Source of the DNA: Trichoplusia ni
Lineage: Eukaryota; Arthropoda; Insecta; Lepidoptera; Noctuidae
DNA length: 64,000 nt
NCBI RefSeq assembly: GCF_003590095.1
Contig: NC_039488.1
Coordinates: forward strand, 868,001-932,000
Reading direction: 5' to 3'
The notes beneath the pieces are model-generated. The model worked only from the letters and a program-made list of their open reading frames with translations. It did not search any database and had not been told where the DNA came from. Below are positions 13,404 to 26,134 of this stretch, in pieces. Both the position numbers and the translations under genes were made by a program. The number at the start of each line of letters is the position of its first letter. Within the stretch, counting starts at the first letter, position 1.

Positions 13404-15296
13404 TGTTTTTTTTAATTGGCCATGACAACAAGCATAGGTAACATATTTTGGTTCACGATGATGCTGAAACCCACCAAATGTCACTTTAATTCATCAAATT
13501 GCAAATTACACGATGTCCTTTAATTTTTGTAAATAGCCTGAAAATCTCAATAAAAAACTGATTGTAAATTGAGTGTTTATAATGGACTTACCGTAGGTAT
13601 ACTTAAACGCTTTACCAATTAGGTTTTCCTTTTGTTACATTATTTCGTACACGTAAAAACAACATCAATTGGTAGAGCATTGGCTGTTAAAGATAATGGC
13701 CACTTTGGACTTTATTCTTTACGCAGTAAAGTTTGTTTTCGTTTACTGCCGGCCTTAGGGCGTTAAGACATTGTGCGTGGCTAATAAATCCGAGCAAATT
13801 ACGTCAAGTGTACAAGAAAGAGTAATCATAATTTTGTTGAAGGAATATAAACTAAAATTGTTTTTCGTACGAGTTTTGGCTGACACCAACTTTGATGAAT
13901 AAATACTATTACGCACCTTTAATTTTTTGTGAGTATCAATCGTTCGAAATTTGAATTCAATCAGCGAGCAAAGAGACTGGTTTCTTCTACGTAAACCTTT
14001 TTGCTGGCATTTTACTTAATTATTTATTTTTTATATCATATTTTTCTTGGAGTCGAGTTCGAAATTTAAATTTAGATTGGTGATGTAAGTGAAACTTTAT
14101 TTGTTCGTTAACCTCCTTGGTGTAGTATTTTTTTAATATTTTCTTTAATGATTCTTTAAAACGACGCATAGTTTGTAAAATCTCTAACCATATATTACTC
14201 AGTATAAGTTAACGTTGACAAAGTAAACTTTAACAAACACTTTGTTTCTTGTTAAGTTTCTGCGTGTAGTTGGTATAAGTTGGGAAAACTTTAATTAAGG
14301 TTTGCTACACAAATGTTTGTCGGACCAACACCGAGTTTGTAGAAACACTAGTTTTTATTTTTGTAGTGCACTGATGTTATCTCTGTAATTAAACTTTTTG
14401 CTTGAGGAATAAACTGGAATTTTTAAGAAGTCGCCTTTTCTTTGCATTTTATTACTACGTTGAGATAGTTAAGGTTATTGTTTCAAATTCGTTGCAAAAA
14501 ATATTTATGTATTTGTTCTTTTAAGTGGTTTTAATTTTAGACGAAGTTACTTCTGGTTTTAATTTTAGACGTAAAATATATGAATTTCACATTGAGTAGG
14601 TTTATGAACTAAAAACAAAATTATTTTTTTCTGATTCCAAAAATCTAAAAAAAAAATACTAATAATTATATTTTGTGTATGTTTATAACGAGTAACAATT
14701 TTATAGCATTCTAAGTTATTTGGTAGCCAAAAAGGTTTTCAGATTATCTTGAACGTAATCAGAAAAGTTTAATCAAAATAATTACTTCAGGTCTCACTTA
14801 CACTGTCATCAACTTATTAGCATCTTTCTTTCTAAAGAAATTTGATAACACTTTAATTGACTTCATCACAAACAAAAATCTAACTTTACTTCATTACGAA
14901 AATAAAAACGGTCTCATTTTTATTTATATAATTTAACGGCTCGGCAATTAAAGTGTCTGGAGCTGATATTTCGAGTCTAATTTGTTTCAGTTGTAGACTG
15001 AAATTGATAGCCTAAAATAACGCCTGGACCTTTAAAGTAGAATTGTATTCACTGTGGAAGCGAGATGCCAATAACGTGCAAAGCTTTGTCTCTCTTTTAC
15101 AACTGTAAGTTTATGTTTAAGAGGTAGTAAAAGATTTTTGTTCTGAATTGAGAATGAAGGCAATAAAGTGAGTTCAATTCCTTGACAAATGGAAAACCTA
15201 ATCGTGTCAAACACACAATCAAATCTTTCCTCTTTATAATACTAGTATAGATTACATTTATGGAATTATAAATGTCTGTTCATCAATTATCTAGTG

Positions 15297-15338
15297 CTCA
15301 TTATACAAGCTTTGCTTAGATTGAGACTAGACGGCGAT
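15297..15338 (+). mobile_element. Tail fragment of SINE family S
   Basis: The words tacaagctttgcttagattg and gactagacggcga match the 3' part of the SINE at 20716. No head is present, so it is a 5'-truncated or decayed copy. Confidence 0.6.
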
Positions 15339-16430
15339 AAATTGCTGAATATAAAACTGTAAATTTTCATTTCATTTTTTAAAACAGGGCAGCAAAAAGT
15401 CTAAATGTTCTTCTATAGGACAAACTGACATTTACGAACGGAGGGAAAAAACTAACCAAATACTTGAAATGTATTTGAAAGGATGATAAGCAAAAGTTGT
15501 TGAGAAAACTAGTTTGTGTGAGCAAACATCTAAATCGAATTCAAGCTTTTCAGTACAAAAATCCACGCAAATACGAGATCATTTTATATAGAATCCAGTT
15601 CTACACGAGAATGTGTTTATCGAATCCTATTCCTTGGTATTTACTCTCGTTCACAGTTTTGTTTTATTGCGGACCTTATAAAGTCCATAAAGTCAGGGCA
15701 AAGAAGGCTTGGATTTGCTCTTTACTGCCTCCATTCCAATTCCCTTACATACGTTGTTCTAAGGCTTTTTGTACACAAGGCAACACAAGGCGACTGACGG
15801 CAACTTTAGTTTTCAACGACACGTTCTTTTAAGTTTGAAAAGTTGGATCCGAAAATAGTTGGGCAAGACTTTAGTTGCTTTATATGTAAAGGAACTTCTT
15901 ATAGTATGCAAATACCCCAAAAACTGTTTCAAAGAACGCTCGCAAATGGAATGAAATGAGTTTGCTTTTGCGATCGCTGTTTGTTTCCATTTTATGGTAA
16001 AGAGTTTTGCGGTTTTTATCTGGAGTTGAGTATATATTGGGACTGTTTTATGCTGTAGTGTTTTCTTATTCAAACTTTATTCAAGGAATTGTTTTTTAAC
16101 AACAACATCGTGAGGTGGATTTATCTATTTGATAACGGTTTGCTCAGGCGTATTTATCGGAATAGCCCGACTAGTTTGGGACCCAACTGGAGTCCTTAAT
16201 TATGAGCTGTTATGCGGCGACTATATAATAATAAACGGCAAGCTATGTTTCTTATGGCTAACAGTGTCATAAGATGCAACTGGAAAATTTTCATGAAAGT
16301 TTTTATCACAGGAAAAAAGTTCTATCTCAAACATCATAGTACGCTAAGCTACGTGAACTGACCACTTATCTATTAAAATAAACATACATCTATATTTTTT
16401 AATAAGATATTACGTTTATTTGTCCTACAG

Positions 16431-16535
16431 GTACTAGGCTCTGACACAGAATGGCACTTCGCTCACCGAGGGCTCCCGCACGCTCGCCCGCGACGCTCCA
16501 TCGCACACACGCGCTTACTCAAACAACACCCACTT
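16431..16535 (+). CDS. amon: PC2 exon A: C-terminal part of the propeptide
   Basis: This 105-base exon sits between an acceptor (tgtcctacag) and a strong donor (gtgagt). It encodes 35 residues starting VLGSDTEWHF and ending LLKQHPL, in phase 0 at both ends. The segment HRGLPHARPRRS aligns with the PC2 propeptide region HNGLAKAKRRRS, whose basic cluster is the secondary, internal propeptide cleavage site (known for the family). The match in register with the next exon (HPL joined to VHTAIQQ, human equivalent DPRVKMALQQ) fixes the exon. It is much richer in GC than the surrounding intron. Too short for a simple ORF scan, it was found by reading the frame by eye. The exon before it, with signal peptide and the rest of the propeptide, was not found upstream. 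Confidence 0.9.
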
Positions 16536-17048
16536 GTGAGTACTTTACTTATTATAATATATGTTATACACTTATTTTTTTATTGCTCAGCTAAAACGTA
16601 TGTAGCAGTTTAGCTAAGAAATACTTCACGTGGCCTGAGTAAATCAGTCATTAGGGGTATTGTGGTTTACGTAAACACAGGAACTGAATGTGTTTTCGTA
16701 GATATACGAATCGTCATCATCATCAGCCAGCCTTTACCTAATTTGTTGGGGTCGATTTCCAGTTTATTCGGTTGCAGCTTAGTTACAACCGAAATGCGCA
16801 TGAACATGCGCCTTCTGAAAGTACACATTTTAACTTACCATCACACAGAAAAACTCGGATCGATCAAGTGTAACCTGTGATCGTTCAACTTGTGCAGTTG
16901 TAGCTGAGCCATGAGCTCAAATATAATAAAGTAAAATAATAAATTTATTGTTGAAACGTCGTCATAACGATGATATTTTAAATTTGAAATCTTGAATTGA
17001 TATTTTGTTGTTATCTATTTACTGCGATAACGTAATTATATACTTTAA

Positions 17049-17315
17049 CTAGCTGACCCAGCAAACGTTGTTTTGCAGATTTTTTTTCTAGTTGTATGTA
17101 TTTTTAATGCCACATTATAAAAAAATAAAAACTTAATATTTTAACTAATATTTTTTTAGTGTGAGCAACCCTTATCAATTAGGGGTATGAAGAATAGATG
17201 TTGTTCTATTCTCAGACCTACTGAATACGCATATAAAATTTGGTAAAAATCGGTTAAGCCGTTTTGGAGGAGTACGGTAACTAACATCGTGACACGGGAA
17301 TTTTATATATTAGAA
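17049..17315 (+). repeat. Interspersed repeat beginning ctagctgacccagcaaacg
   Basis: It shares its start, its middle (aaaatttggtaaaaatcggtt, gccgttttggaggagtacgg) and its end (cgtgacacgggaattttata) with 48875-49109. Such units are common in Lepidoptera, but I cannot tell whether this is a LINE 3' end or a SINE. A decayed reverse copy lies at about 28330-28545. Confidence 0.75.
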
Positions 17316-18051
17316 GATTCACTTAACAAAGGTACTTAGTCAGGAACATCCTTTTCTTTCTTCTTCAGTCATTTCAAACTCAACGAAAAGGAAAAACACT
17401 AAGATAAAATATAGTACTCATAAAACGGTATCGAGAACGCGACTGCGAATGAGGTTATCCGGCCGCTCACATTATGTCCACTTTATTACCCGGGTGGAAA
17501 CGGATTAAAAACGCCACGAGCGGTTTACTATGAGCACACCTTTTTTTCTTATTAAGTTTTATGTTATATTGAAAGATACTTGAGTAAATAGTAGAAAATA
17601 TAATGTAAAAGATTAATGTGTCCACTGAGTTTGGTGACCACTGTATTTAGTGTTTGTCAATAGCTATTGCATACAATTAATGCTTATTTTACGCTATTAC
17701 TAAAAACTTTAACTGTTAAGATTCTGGCAGAAAGAAAAGTGTTTTTTTATTCCCTTGGACACTTTTTGCGAGTTAACGAAAAGAACGATAAAACGACGAA
17801 AAGTTAAGCTGAATCTCTGTGATTAATTAAGCTGAATTAAGATCTAACTATCTGTTGTGCCAAAATGCATTAACATATTAGGACTACAGCAGATGTCTTC
17901 CCAGCTCTGACGTAAGCTTTAGCGGCCTTTTCAGAGCAATATCTAATTATTTCTCAGTTATTAGTGTCCACTCCCATTTTCACATTATCAGCGATGATAA
18001 TGTGATAGTGTGCAGAACCAAAATAAAACTATTTTAGTCCATTGTCTATCT

Positions 18052-18171
18052 TCTTATATATAAAAATGAATTGCTGTTCTTTACACTGCAGAACGGCTGA
18101 AGGGATTTCACTTATTTTAGTCTTGAAATATCGTGGAAGTCCAGGGAAGTTTTATACATAAATATAGCTAG
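18052..18171 (+). mobile_element. Short helitron-like element, second subfamily
   Basis: It starts TCTTATATATAAAAATGAAT and ends atagCTAG. It shares aaaatgaattgctgttc and cttgaaatat with the copy at 24362-24571 but is internally shortened. Confidence 0.68.
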
Positions 18172-18295
18172 AAAAGTTGCAAAAAAAAAGTATTATTTAG
18201 TAGTAGTTCCGGGACAGCTGGTTTACAATAGATTTCCAAACACGACGGTACGGAATATTTACACAAGTCGGACTAGCTTAACTTTTTATTTAACA

Positions 18296-18530
18296 CTAGC
18301 TGTAGCCCGCGACTTCGTCCACGTGGCACGTGGTAAAAAGAACTTGAACCGTTTTTTCCTCATTTTCCATTGCATCTCCGCCCCCATTAGTTCAGCGATG
18401 TTATGTAGCCTATAGCCTTCCTTGATAAATGGTCTATTCAACACAATAAGAATTTTTCAATTCGAACCAGTAGTTCCGAGATTAGCGCGTTCAAACAAAC
18501 AAACTCTTCAGCTTTATATATTAGTATAGA
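18296..18530 (-). mobile_element. Helitron-like element (Lep1-like)
   Basis: On the + strand it runs from ctagctgtagcccgcgactt to tatattagtataga. It is a complete copy with the same ends as 5045-5304, in the opposite orientation. Confidence 0.8.
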
Positions 18531-19079
18531 TTTGTTCAAGTGAAGCGAACAACTGCTTACATTTCCTTTAAAAATATATTCTTAGCACCGTATGTAAATA
18601 TAGAAATACTTTACAAGAACGGATATTGTTCCCCTTGGTATTGCAATGGATTAAGGTATTTTTAGCGGGATGAGGCGATGGAAAATAAAACCTCTTTTGT
18701 AAGAATACCGCGAGGATACTGTGAATGAAGTTTCTTACAACTTGTTTTTCTATTAGATAAAAGTTGGTGTTACGTCACAGACCATCTGGTCTGTTGTCTT
18801 GTAGTTTACGATTTGATTAAATAATTGTGTCGTGAACAATGTGAGGAAGTGAGCTACGTTTGTATATGTTGGATTTGGTAACTCTGTAATTTTACACGCG
18901 TCACGTCATGATACAAATTGTTTAATTGAATGAAAATGTAATTGGTTTTCGATTAATGTCGTAACTTCATTTTAATTTGTTGGTGTTTTTCTTCGGCTTG
19001 GTAAAATACGGACTTATATGAAACCTCAGAAATATATGTCTAAAATGACTCCCGCACTTTTCATTTTTCAATTCAATTT

Positions 19080-19219
19080 AATTCACATGCATAAAGACAC
19101 CAAGACTCAGAACAAGTATTCGTGAGTCACACAAAACTTGCTTTACGCGGGGATCGAACCCGTAACACGACGTGCAAGAGATTTGTCGTGGTGTCCTATA
19201 CCACTCGGCTATGCAGACA
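19080..19219 (-). mobile_element. tRNA-headed SINE, family T
   Basis: On the - strand it begins cttgtctgcatagccgagtg and carries the B box gggttcgatccccgcgtaa. The body then reads gtgactcacgaatacttgtt and ctgagtcttggtgtctttat. Head and body differ from family S, and the same body words recur at 22945, 23560, 43500, 61020 and 63150. The 3' border is approximate. Confidence 0.8.
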
Positions 19220-20715
19220 AGTTTGATTGACAAGTTAAAATTGCCTCTAAAAACCTCTTAGCTAATTCATGATCCACGTGCGAGCCGTAACACACGTCCC
19301 ACCTACTGTGATATAAAAAAGTCGTTCAAAAGTAATTTCATTTGAATCACGTTATGTCACTGGCATGAAAGGAAAGTCGTCGAATTTTTATTTGGGAATA
19401 TCAGATTTTCGATTTGTCTAAAAGATGAGAAAGTTTTGATTATAATAATGTTAGTGTGAGTTAGATGTAAGTAGTGAGTCCTTAATATTGCTGGACTAAT
19501 AGAGGCTACTGATTTCAATTAACAATAATAACAATTGAAAAATATGATTTCAGTATGATGTTTGATAGCTTTTTTCCTAAGAACCGATCACTCGTTCCTA
19601 TGCACATAAAAATACGAATCCAATATGTTAAACAATACTCCGTGACGGACTCAATACATGCTTGTCTAATAACCTATCGCTAAGCTGATTGGCCGATTCC
19701 AATAGACGTTTACTTGAAAACAAAAACAATTATCGGCGACCAGAAGCTATTTTAAAAATATAACCGACCTTTGCCGAAACATACAAACGATAGTCGTTAA
19801 GCACTTCAAGACGCGAGTGCTTTCTTTTCTCTTCTTCTTTCATACAATCTAGATTTTCAGTAGCTCCCTGTCTCACAGTAATTCATCATTAATTTATCTC
19901 TTCCCAGCTTGTCATGTCGTCCTTGTCACAACGCTAGATTGATAGTTCTCCCTATTATATCAGTTAATACGACACTTGGAATATTTGTGTTAGGAAGGGA
20001 TAGTTTTCTTCTGAAGGTCTGAAGGTTTTACGTGATTTATGTGCTGGCTGGTTACTAAGTTGGTTTGTATTTAGTATTAATTGTTTGTTTCGATTTTTCC
20101 TAGCATTTTTTTATACAAGTGTATTTATAAGTCGTTTAGTACTCATAATACGACACGAGACTAGGTTGTGTTGACTGAAGTTGTGGAACACAAAGAAAAA
20201 AATATGAATAGTGTGTTTTAAATTTCCACTCTTCATGGTCGTAAGTGCTGTGTTCATTTATTTGAAAACGTGACCAAAACTATACAACCTAAAACTTTGA
20301 AACTGTTTAAGCAACACTTTTCGGGATAGTTACGAAGAACATTTTGTTTAAATTGTTTTCGTTTCTGAGCTCATACAATCCAAGGAAAATGTTTGTAGTT
20401 TCCACGAAGCCATTTGGTATGAAATAAAGGAAGCAATTTCGCAAATTCGCACCCTTATTTGCAATTTTGCGGAAATAACAACAACTATATTAAACAAAAT
20501 TGAGAAAACGATTTGAGGAAAAAGAAAGCCGACACTGGTGTTACAAAGGATTTTAATTACAGAATTACAAAGCAAAATAATTACATAGCCAAGAACTGCT
20601 GTGGTCAGGGTTTAACGTCTCTTCTTAAAGACTGAGTGTCTTTAAGAAAATAAGAAATGAAAAAAAGGAAAGGCGTAATACACAAATAGCATCATCTGAC
20701 TGATCATCAATTGAC

Positions 20716-20960
20716 TGGCCGGTTGGTCTAGTGGTTAGTGACCCTGACTGCTATACCAGAGGTCGTGGGTTCGATTCCCATCTAGGATAAATGTCTGTGT
20801 GATGAGCACGATCATTTGTTCTGTGTCTGGGTGTAATTTATCTTTATTTTGTAAGAGAGATTTAGAAATAGATAAGTATATTTACCAGTTGTCTTGTACT
20901 CATAATACAAGCTTTGCTTAGTTTGAGACTAGATGGCGTTGTGTGAAAAGTTGAACTGTA
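20716..20960 (+). mobile_element. tRNA-headed SINE, family S
   Basis: The head has A box tggtctagtgg and B box ggttcgattcc (20769-20779), as in RNA polymerase III promoters. The body (gatgagcacgatcatttgttctg) and the tail (tacaagctttgcttagtttg, gactagatggcg) match the copy at 63749. A tail-only piece with the same words lies at 15297-15338. The 3' border is approximate. It is not a true tRNA gene: the acceptor stem is not paired and the body continues past it. Confidence 0.87.
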
Positions 20961-21462
20961 GTATATATTACTATCTCTCTTTCACAATAATAATTGCAAG
21001 CTTTACTCTTCAAGTGTAAGTAGGATAGCCAGATTTAATAGAAAAGGTCAGTCGGAACTCCTTACGTAACTTAATAATGTTTAAAGCAGTCTTACGTAAA
21101 TACGAAACGTGTTATTTTTTTCCAAGAAAATGAAATTACCTGCAATCTACCTCAATTAGGAAGAGTGGAGTGCTCTCGTGTTTTATTTCTGAGTTGTTAG
21201 ACTTTTTACGTACATGGGAAATGGTTTGAGAATACTTCACTATTCAGGAGCTTTCTTACTTGAATAAATGAGAAATTGTGTTGTTATAATAAGCTGTAAA
21301 TGTTTAGAGAATTTTAGAACATTTTTGTAGGGATCCATATCCAAAGGGTGAAAAAGGCTCTACAGTTTGTCCGTCATTCTGCCACCAGGCATCTCATGAA
21401 CCAGGATAGGTTCGGATAGTTCACAGATGATGTATTTCTATTACTGGCACTATACAAATAAT

Positions 21463-21630
21463 ATTAAATGATGTAACGGTTTACTCACGCGTATTTATCG
21501 GGGTAGCCCGTCTAGTCAGTTCAACTCGCGATCCCGCCGCGTCTGCTCATGATTAAGGACTCCGGTTGGGTCCGAAACTAGTCAGGCTACCCCGATAAAT
21601 ACGCGTGAGTAAACCGTTACATCATTTAAT
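21463..21630. mobile_element. Foldback element, copy 2 (near-perfect inverted arms)
   Basis: The arms of about 50 bases (attaaatgatgtaacggttt, actcacgcgtatttatcggg, gtagccc) are inverted copies with very few differences. The core is the same as in copy 1 and in the same direction, but the outer flank (atgaatcattctcacgacag) is on the right. On the left it abuts a fragment of repeat E. Confidence 0.85.
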
Positions 21631-23549
21631 AATGAATCATTCTCACGACAGTTACTATCAAAATACAAGTAATAAATGCTAATTGCTGCACTCATAAATT
21701 TGATGGATGTCTAATATTTGTTGCTGATTTGTTTTTCTCAAACCTAATTATAACAGAATTCCAAGTTGATCAGTTTTTAAAACAAAACTCAGAGTTTTTT
21801 CCATCCAAAACTGACGTTATCGTTCGTCGTAACCGCTTAATCATTTACACCAAAAACATAAAATCAAATCGAATAGAAATAAAAATATTATCGAACTATA
21901 TTTAAGGTATAAAGAGGCTGACTTACATTACACCCTCAAGCAATTGTTACTATATAACAATGTGACGTCAAATGTTACAACGTATGCTTATTTTAAAAGA
22001 GCTTAATATGATATTATAGCAATACTCGGAATTTTGTCTCGCTGTGACGTCAATATCTAGAAAGAGCGAATAATATGTTTTAGAGAATAGTTTATTTAAA
22101 TTATTATGTTCTGGGGGCTTACTGCTACGTCTTAAAGTAGTATTATTATATCTTGTGGGAGAGAGATGCCGCTATACGCGTGCTATTGCGCTGTCACGCT
22201 TCCACCACCATAATATTATTGCTTGGGGACCGGTGGCAGAGCTTTTGATAGCAACAAACAACAAGTTAGAAAACGAAAATGATCTGCATTTAGATGGGTA
22301 ATTTTAGTAACATTTTGTAGGCCATTATTTTAACGTAAGTACTAGTAATTTAAGTTTTTTAAGTTTCTTACTATTTCATTTCTGATTTGATAAGATTTTT
22401 TTTCATACAAAAAATACTCTCGCACAATTGAATCCCACAGTTACTCGCCTATCCGTTGTATTATATAATAATTCATACTTTTGCCCTTTAAAACCTTAGA
22501 TTCTTACATTTGGTAAACTTGATTATTTTGGTTATTTAAGTTAATTTCTTTTTTTTTTCCTATCCGGCTATGATTTCCTTAAAGTTCAACAGCGGTGTCA
22601 AACTGTTGAATCGTTTAAATTACAAAGCTATTAAAGTTTTGACATGGCGTCAAAGTTTGGCAGCACTGCGTTTGACGTTTAATATCCAGGGGATAGTATT
22701 TCCTTACTTAGTATAGCTTAATTAATATTCGGAATTTTTAATAAGAATATTATCAGAAATCTGCTGTCAGTATTTAGTTAGAAGTTTAGTTTAGTTAGTC
22801 ATAAGTTTTTGAATGGAATTACTCGATACTTTTTTAGAACTAAGATTATTAACGGACGAGAGAAACAAAAGCTTGCATAAATATAGCTTTAAATACAAGG
22901 GCCTTGTTAGTGACTCATCAAACGGACTGCGCGTCGTGTCGCGTTTTGGATAAAGCGTTTTTGCATTTGTGTGACCCACGAAGGCTTGTTCTAAGACTGG
23001 GTCTCTATGACTTGATCTTTTGTGAAACCCGTGTTTAAGTTTTGCGTATTATATACTTAACAAACCTACGGATAGCGTGAATAGTTTTTTTTATCAATGC
23101 GTTAAACTATCCGTAGTCGGGAGATTAGGGACCATCTGCTTAAATAATTAATTTAAGAAGATGGGACGGAATGCATAAAGAAACAGACCGAGGTCTGTTG
23201 TATATACCTTGCGAGAGGGCTATGACCAACAATAGAATGTAATGGGCTAATTAATATGACTGAATGAATGAATATTATAATAAGGTTTGACATTTCATAA
23301 GTAGGTATTGTGTTTGTATTTTAGAAACTGGTGGTAAAAACACATTTAACCGTAAAGTAGATGATGTCGTCATGAGTACCATCTTTTGATGTTACGTAGA
23401 GTTTGCTCTTAGAGCGAGTACATTGTTCAATAGTTTCACAAATAATGAAAATAACGTATTCAATTTTTGGCGAATGGCATTGTTATTCAATTTTTACCGT
23501 GAAATGTCGTTCGTATTTAGGTATGTGCTTTTCTCTTCTACTATATATT

Positions 23550-23665
23550 TTAGTGCTTCACGAATGCTTGTTCTGAATCTGGGTGCCTTTGTGCATGTAA
23601 TTAGTATATTTGAGCAACCCCCCGCGACGCTAGGATTAAATTTCCTAGTGCGGGATTCGTTTTAA
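23550..23665 (+). mobile_element. SINE family T tail fragment
   Basis: It reads cttcacgaatgcttgttctg, then gcaaccccccgcgacgctag and ggattaaatttcctagtgcg. It matches the body of family T and lacks a head. An open frame over it is chance. Shorter pieces of the same tail lie near 22945, 31080, 43500 and 61020. Confidence 0.65.
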
Positions 23666-24120
23666 AATATAAATAAATATCATTAAAAAATCGTGAATTT
23701 CATCACACAAAACATACAATAAATGATTAACAGTTTAGCAACTGGCACCCACAACAGCAAAAAACATACACTCAAAAAATTTTCCCCAAAATTCTTAAAA
23801 GGGACAGCTAGAAAGTAGACGAGCCCCTATCGTCCCTTCCTCCGTCACGTACAGGTACCTACTTAAGACAAGACAAGGGCTTCCCGAACATTCCTACAAA
23901 CACAAAGGGTCTTTGTAATTTCGGCACAACGTTTTATGTTTAAGGTCTCCGTTTATTTCGAGAATTACGAACTTGCTCTACATTATATTTATGTCACTTA
24001 GTCAATATTAAACGATTAGAAATGGCTATTGAAGGTTGTAACAATTTTCGAGTAAGGAATATAGAGGGAATATTTATAGTCCAAAATTATATTTACAATA
24101 TTAGGAAATACATTAGAAGA

Positions 24121-24360
24121 CTAGCTGTTGCCCGCGACTTCGTCCCCGTGGGTAGAAGATATAAGTTATGATTTATACCTGCCCTGTTTTTTTCACATTT
24201 TCCATTGTATCTTCGCTCCTATTAGTCGCAGCGTGATGATTTGTAGCCTAAAGTCTTCCTCGATGAATGGTCTATTCAACACAAAAATAATTTTTCAATT
24301 TGGACTAGTAGTTCCAAGGATTAGCGCGTTAAACAAACAAACTCTTCAGCTTTATATATT
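24121..24360 (-). mobile_element. Helitron-like element (Lep1-like), 5' end missing
   Basis: It starts on the + strand ctagctgttgcccgcgactt but stops at tttatatatt, without the terminal agtataga. A second helitron-like element begins within two bases. The open frame across the pair is chance. Confidence 0.75.
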
Positions 24361-24361
24361 A

Positions 24362-24571
24362 CTAGCTGTTTCCCGCGGTTTCACCCGTGTAATATTTTTT
24401 TTTTCTTTGCTGCAATTTTTCCATATTTTCTCACCGTTTAAACCTGCCCTGGATTAGTACGAATATTTCAAGAATAAAATTAGCAAAATCAGTTCAGCCA
24501 TTCTCGAGTTTTAGCGAGACTAACGAACAGCAATTCATTTTTATGTTAAGATATACATATACATTAGAAGA
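24362..24571 (-). mobile_element. Helitron-like element, second subfamily
   Basis: On the + strand it begins ctagctgtttcccgcggttt and ends cattagaaga. On the - strand its words aaaatgaattgctgttcgtt and gagaatggctgaactgattt match the short copy at 18052-18171. It directly abuts the Lep1-like copy. Confidence 0.72.
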
Positions 24572-26098
24572 TTATTGCAATAGCTATGTAGCGGTTTTTG
24601 ACGAGTAATATCTGTGACTTTGCCGCTGCATGAGGTTGTGTCCAAAATCGGGCAATCTCGATTAAAACCTGTGAGAATCCACTGCATCATTTAATATCTG
24701 TGAACTTGTACAATCTGGCTTTATTTCGTTCATTTAAAATAGTAAACTTTGCTGCTTCTTGCCAGGTTTTCTCCATGGGCTGGTCATTTTGGATGTGCGC
24801 AATTTGGATTTTCAAATTGTTAGTTAAAGTGTTATAAATTCCGATTTGTCAGTATTTAATATTATGGGATAGATAAGCGATCGGTTCATATATATATGTT
24901 TCATGTAAGTCAATTATAATAAAATTTACTAACATTATTTATTATTATAAGATGGCAGTTGTGTGTAGTGTAAATGTAATATTTTGATTTGATTTGAAAT
25001 GGCTTTTCACGATAAGATGTATGGAAACACCTAAATTATTACGTTTCATATTACCTCATACCAACACATCCTTTTTCCCGGAAAATACTGATACAACGAA
25101 TTTCAGGTACGTAAATAATATATCTATGTAAATATATTATTGTTTCTTGGAACACAGTATGAGAATAACATTTATTTATGGAGTTTGGTTTACTTAGGCA
25201 TTTTTAGGGTTCTATACCAAAAGGATAAAAACAGAATCGATTCACCGAAGCGCTGTTTGTCTGTCTATTATTACCAGGCTGTTTCTCATGAACCGTGATA
25301 GCTAGGCTCTTGAAATTTTCACGTCGTCGCTAAGCATAATCAATGCCACGGTAATCAATTTATTGGGTGACAAATATATATTTGTGGTTACTCACTTTCA
25401 ATTTTACCTTTATCTTAAATTTAAGAAAAAAATCTGTTTTAGTACACATACAAGATTAAATATGAGTACGCCTGATTACACAATTATAAACATGACTTTA
25501 AAGGAAAGAGCGATAGACTTTGTCAATTTCCTTACGTTTATATAAGTCAATCGAACGCCTTGGGACGTCGACTTGTCTTGTTTGAGGTGATAAAGAATAT
25601 CTCTCTCGATTCTGACAATATTATTTGATATTTTGTAAAGTTTCATGATTTAAAGCCGATCAGATTAATACGTTATACACCTTTCTATCCACATATAGGT
25701 TTGTGAGTTAGGCATGGCTATTAACAAGCTATAATTTAGTTTCTCCTGTCACTTGATCTGTAATCAAATCTTGCATGTTCAATTTAGCTAGATGGAATTG
25801 AATTTAGTTTTCGATTTTGATCTAATCAATACACATTTAGCTTTCTATAATTATAATATCAGCCTATATAAAGGTCTATTACTGAGCAGTTATAGGAAAG
25901 GTTTTTTGCATTAATTATCACAGTAGCTTTGACTGCGGGTTGGCGTTTTCGTATTCTTATATTTGGAGTTCAGGTTTCCTCAAATTTCTGTTGGTAAAAG
26001 GATTTTTCAAAATTGGTTTAATGGGTCATGATATTTCACCCCTTCACCATCCATCATCGATAAAAACTCTAGTAGCCTTTTAATTAATAGTAAATATG

Positions 26099-26134
26099 AG
26101 CTAAATCAACAAGAAATAACTTGTTGATTTAGCT
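26099..26134. repeat. Perfect 15-bp hairpin
   Basis: agctaaatcaacaag and cttgttgatttagct pair without a mismatch around a six-base loop (aaataa). Its role is unknown. Confidence 0.7.

Larger units (their letters stand above)
1..16430. other. Non-coding, repeat-rich stretch upstream of exon A (probably a PC2 intron)
   Basis: I see no coding exon here. The predicted first coding part of PC2 (signal peptide and the FTNHF-like propeptide start) was looked for and not found. The stretch holds a SINE at the left edge, three copies of a LINE/SINE-like repeat (657-900, 3262-3530, 4120-4459), a helitron-like element (5045-5304), a foldback element (about 10750-10918), the TIR-ended repeat with tandem units (12274-13403), and degenerate repeat pieces near 6640, 7370, 8711, 11275 and 16125. 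Open frames of 60-140 codons here look random: AT-rich composition and no known domain. That it is intron is inference, because exon A begins in phase 0 behind an acceptor. Confidence 0.6.

Noticed and set aside
20716..20800. Possible true tRNA gene (also at 1-90 and 63749)
   Set aside because: A and B boxes are present but the acceptor ends do not pair and the same non-tRNA body follows in several copies, so these are SINE heads.
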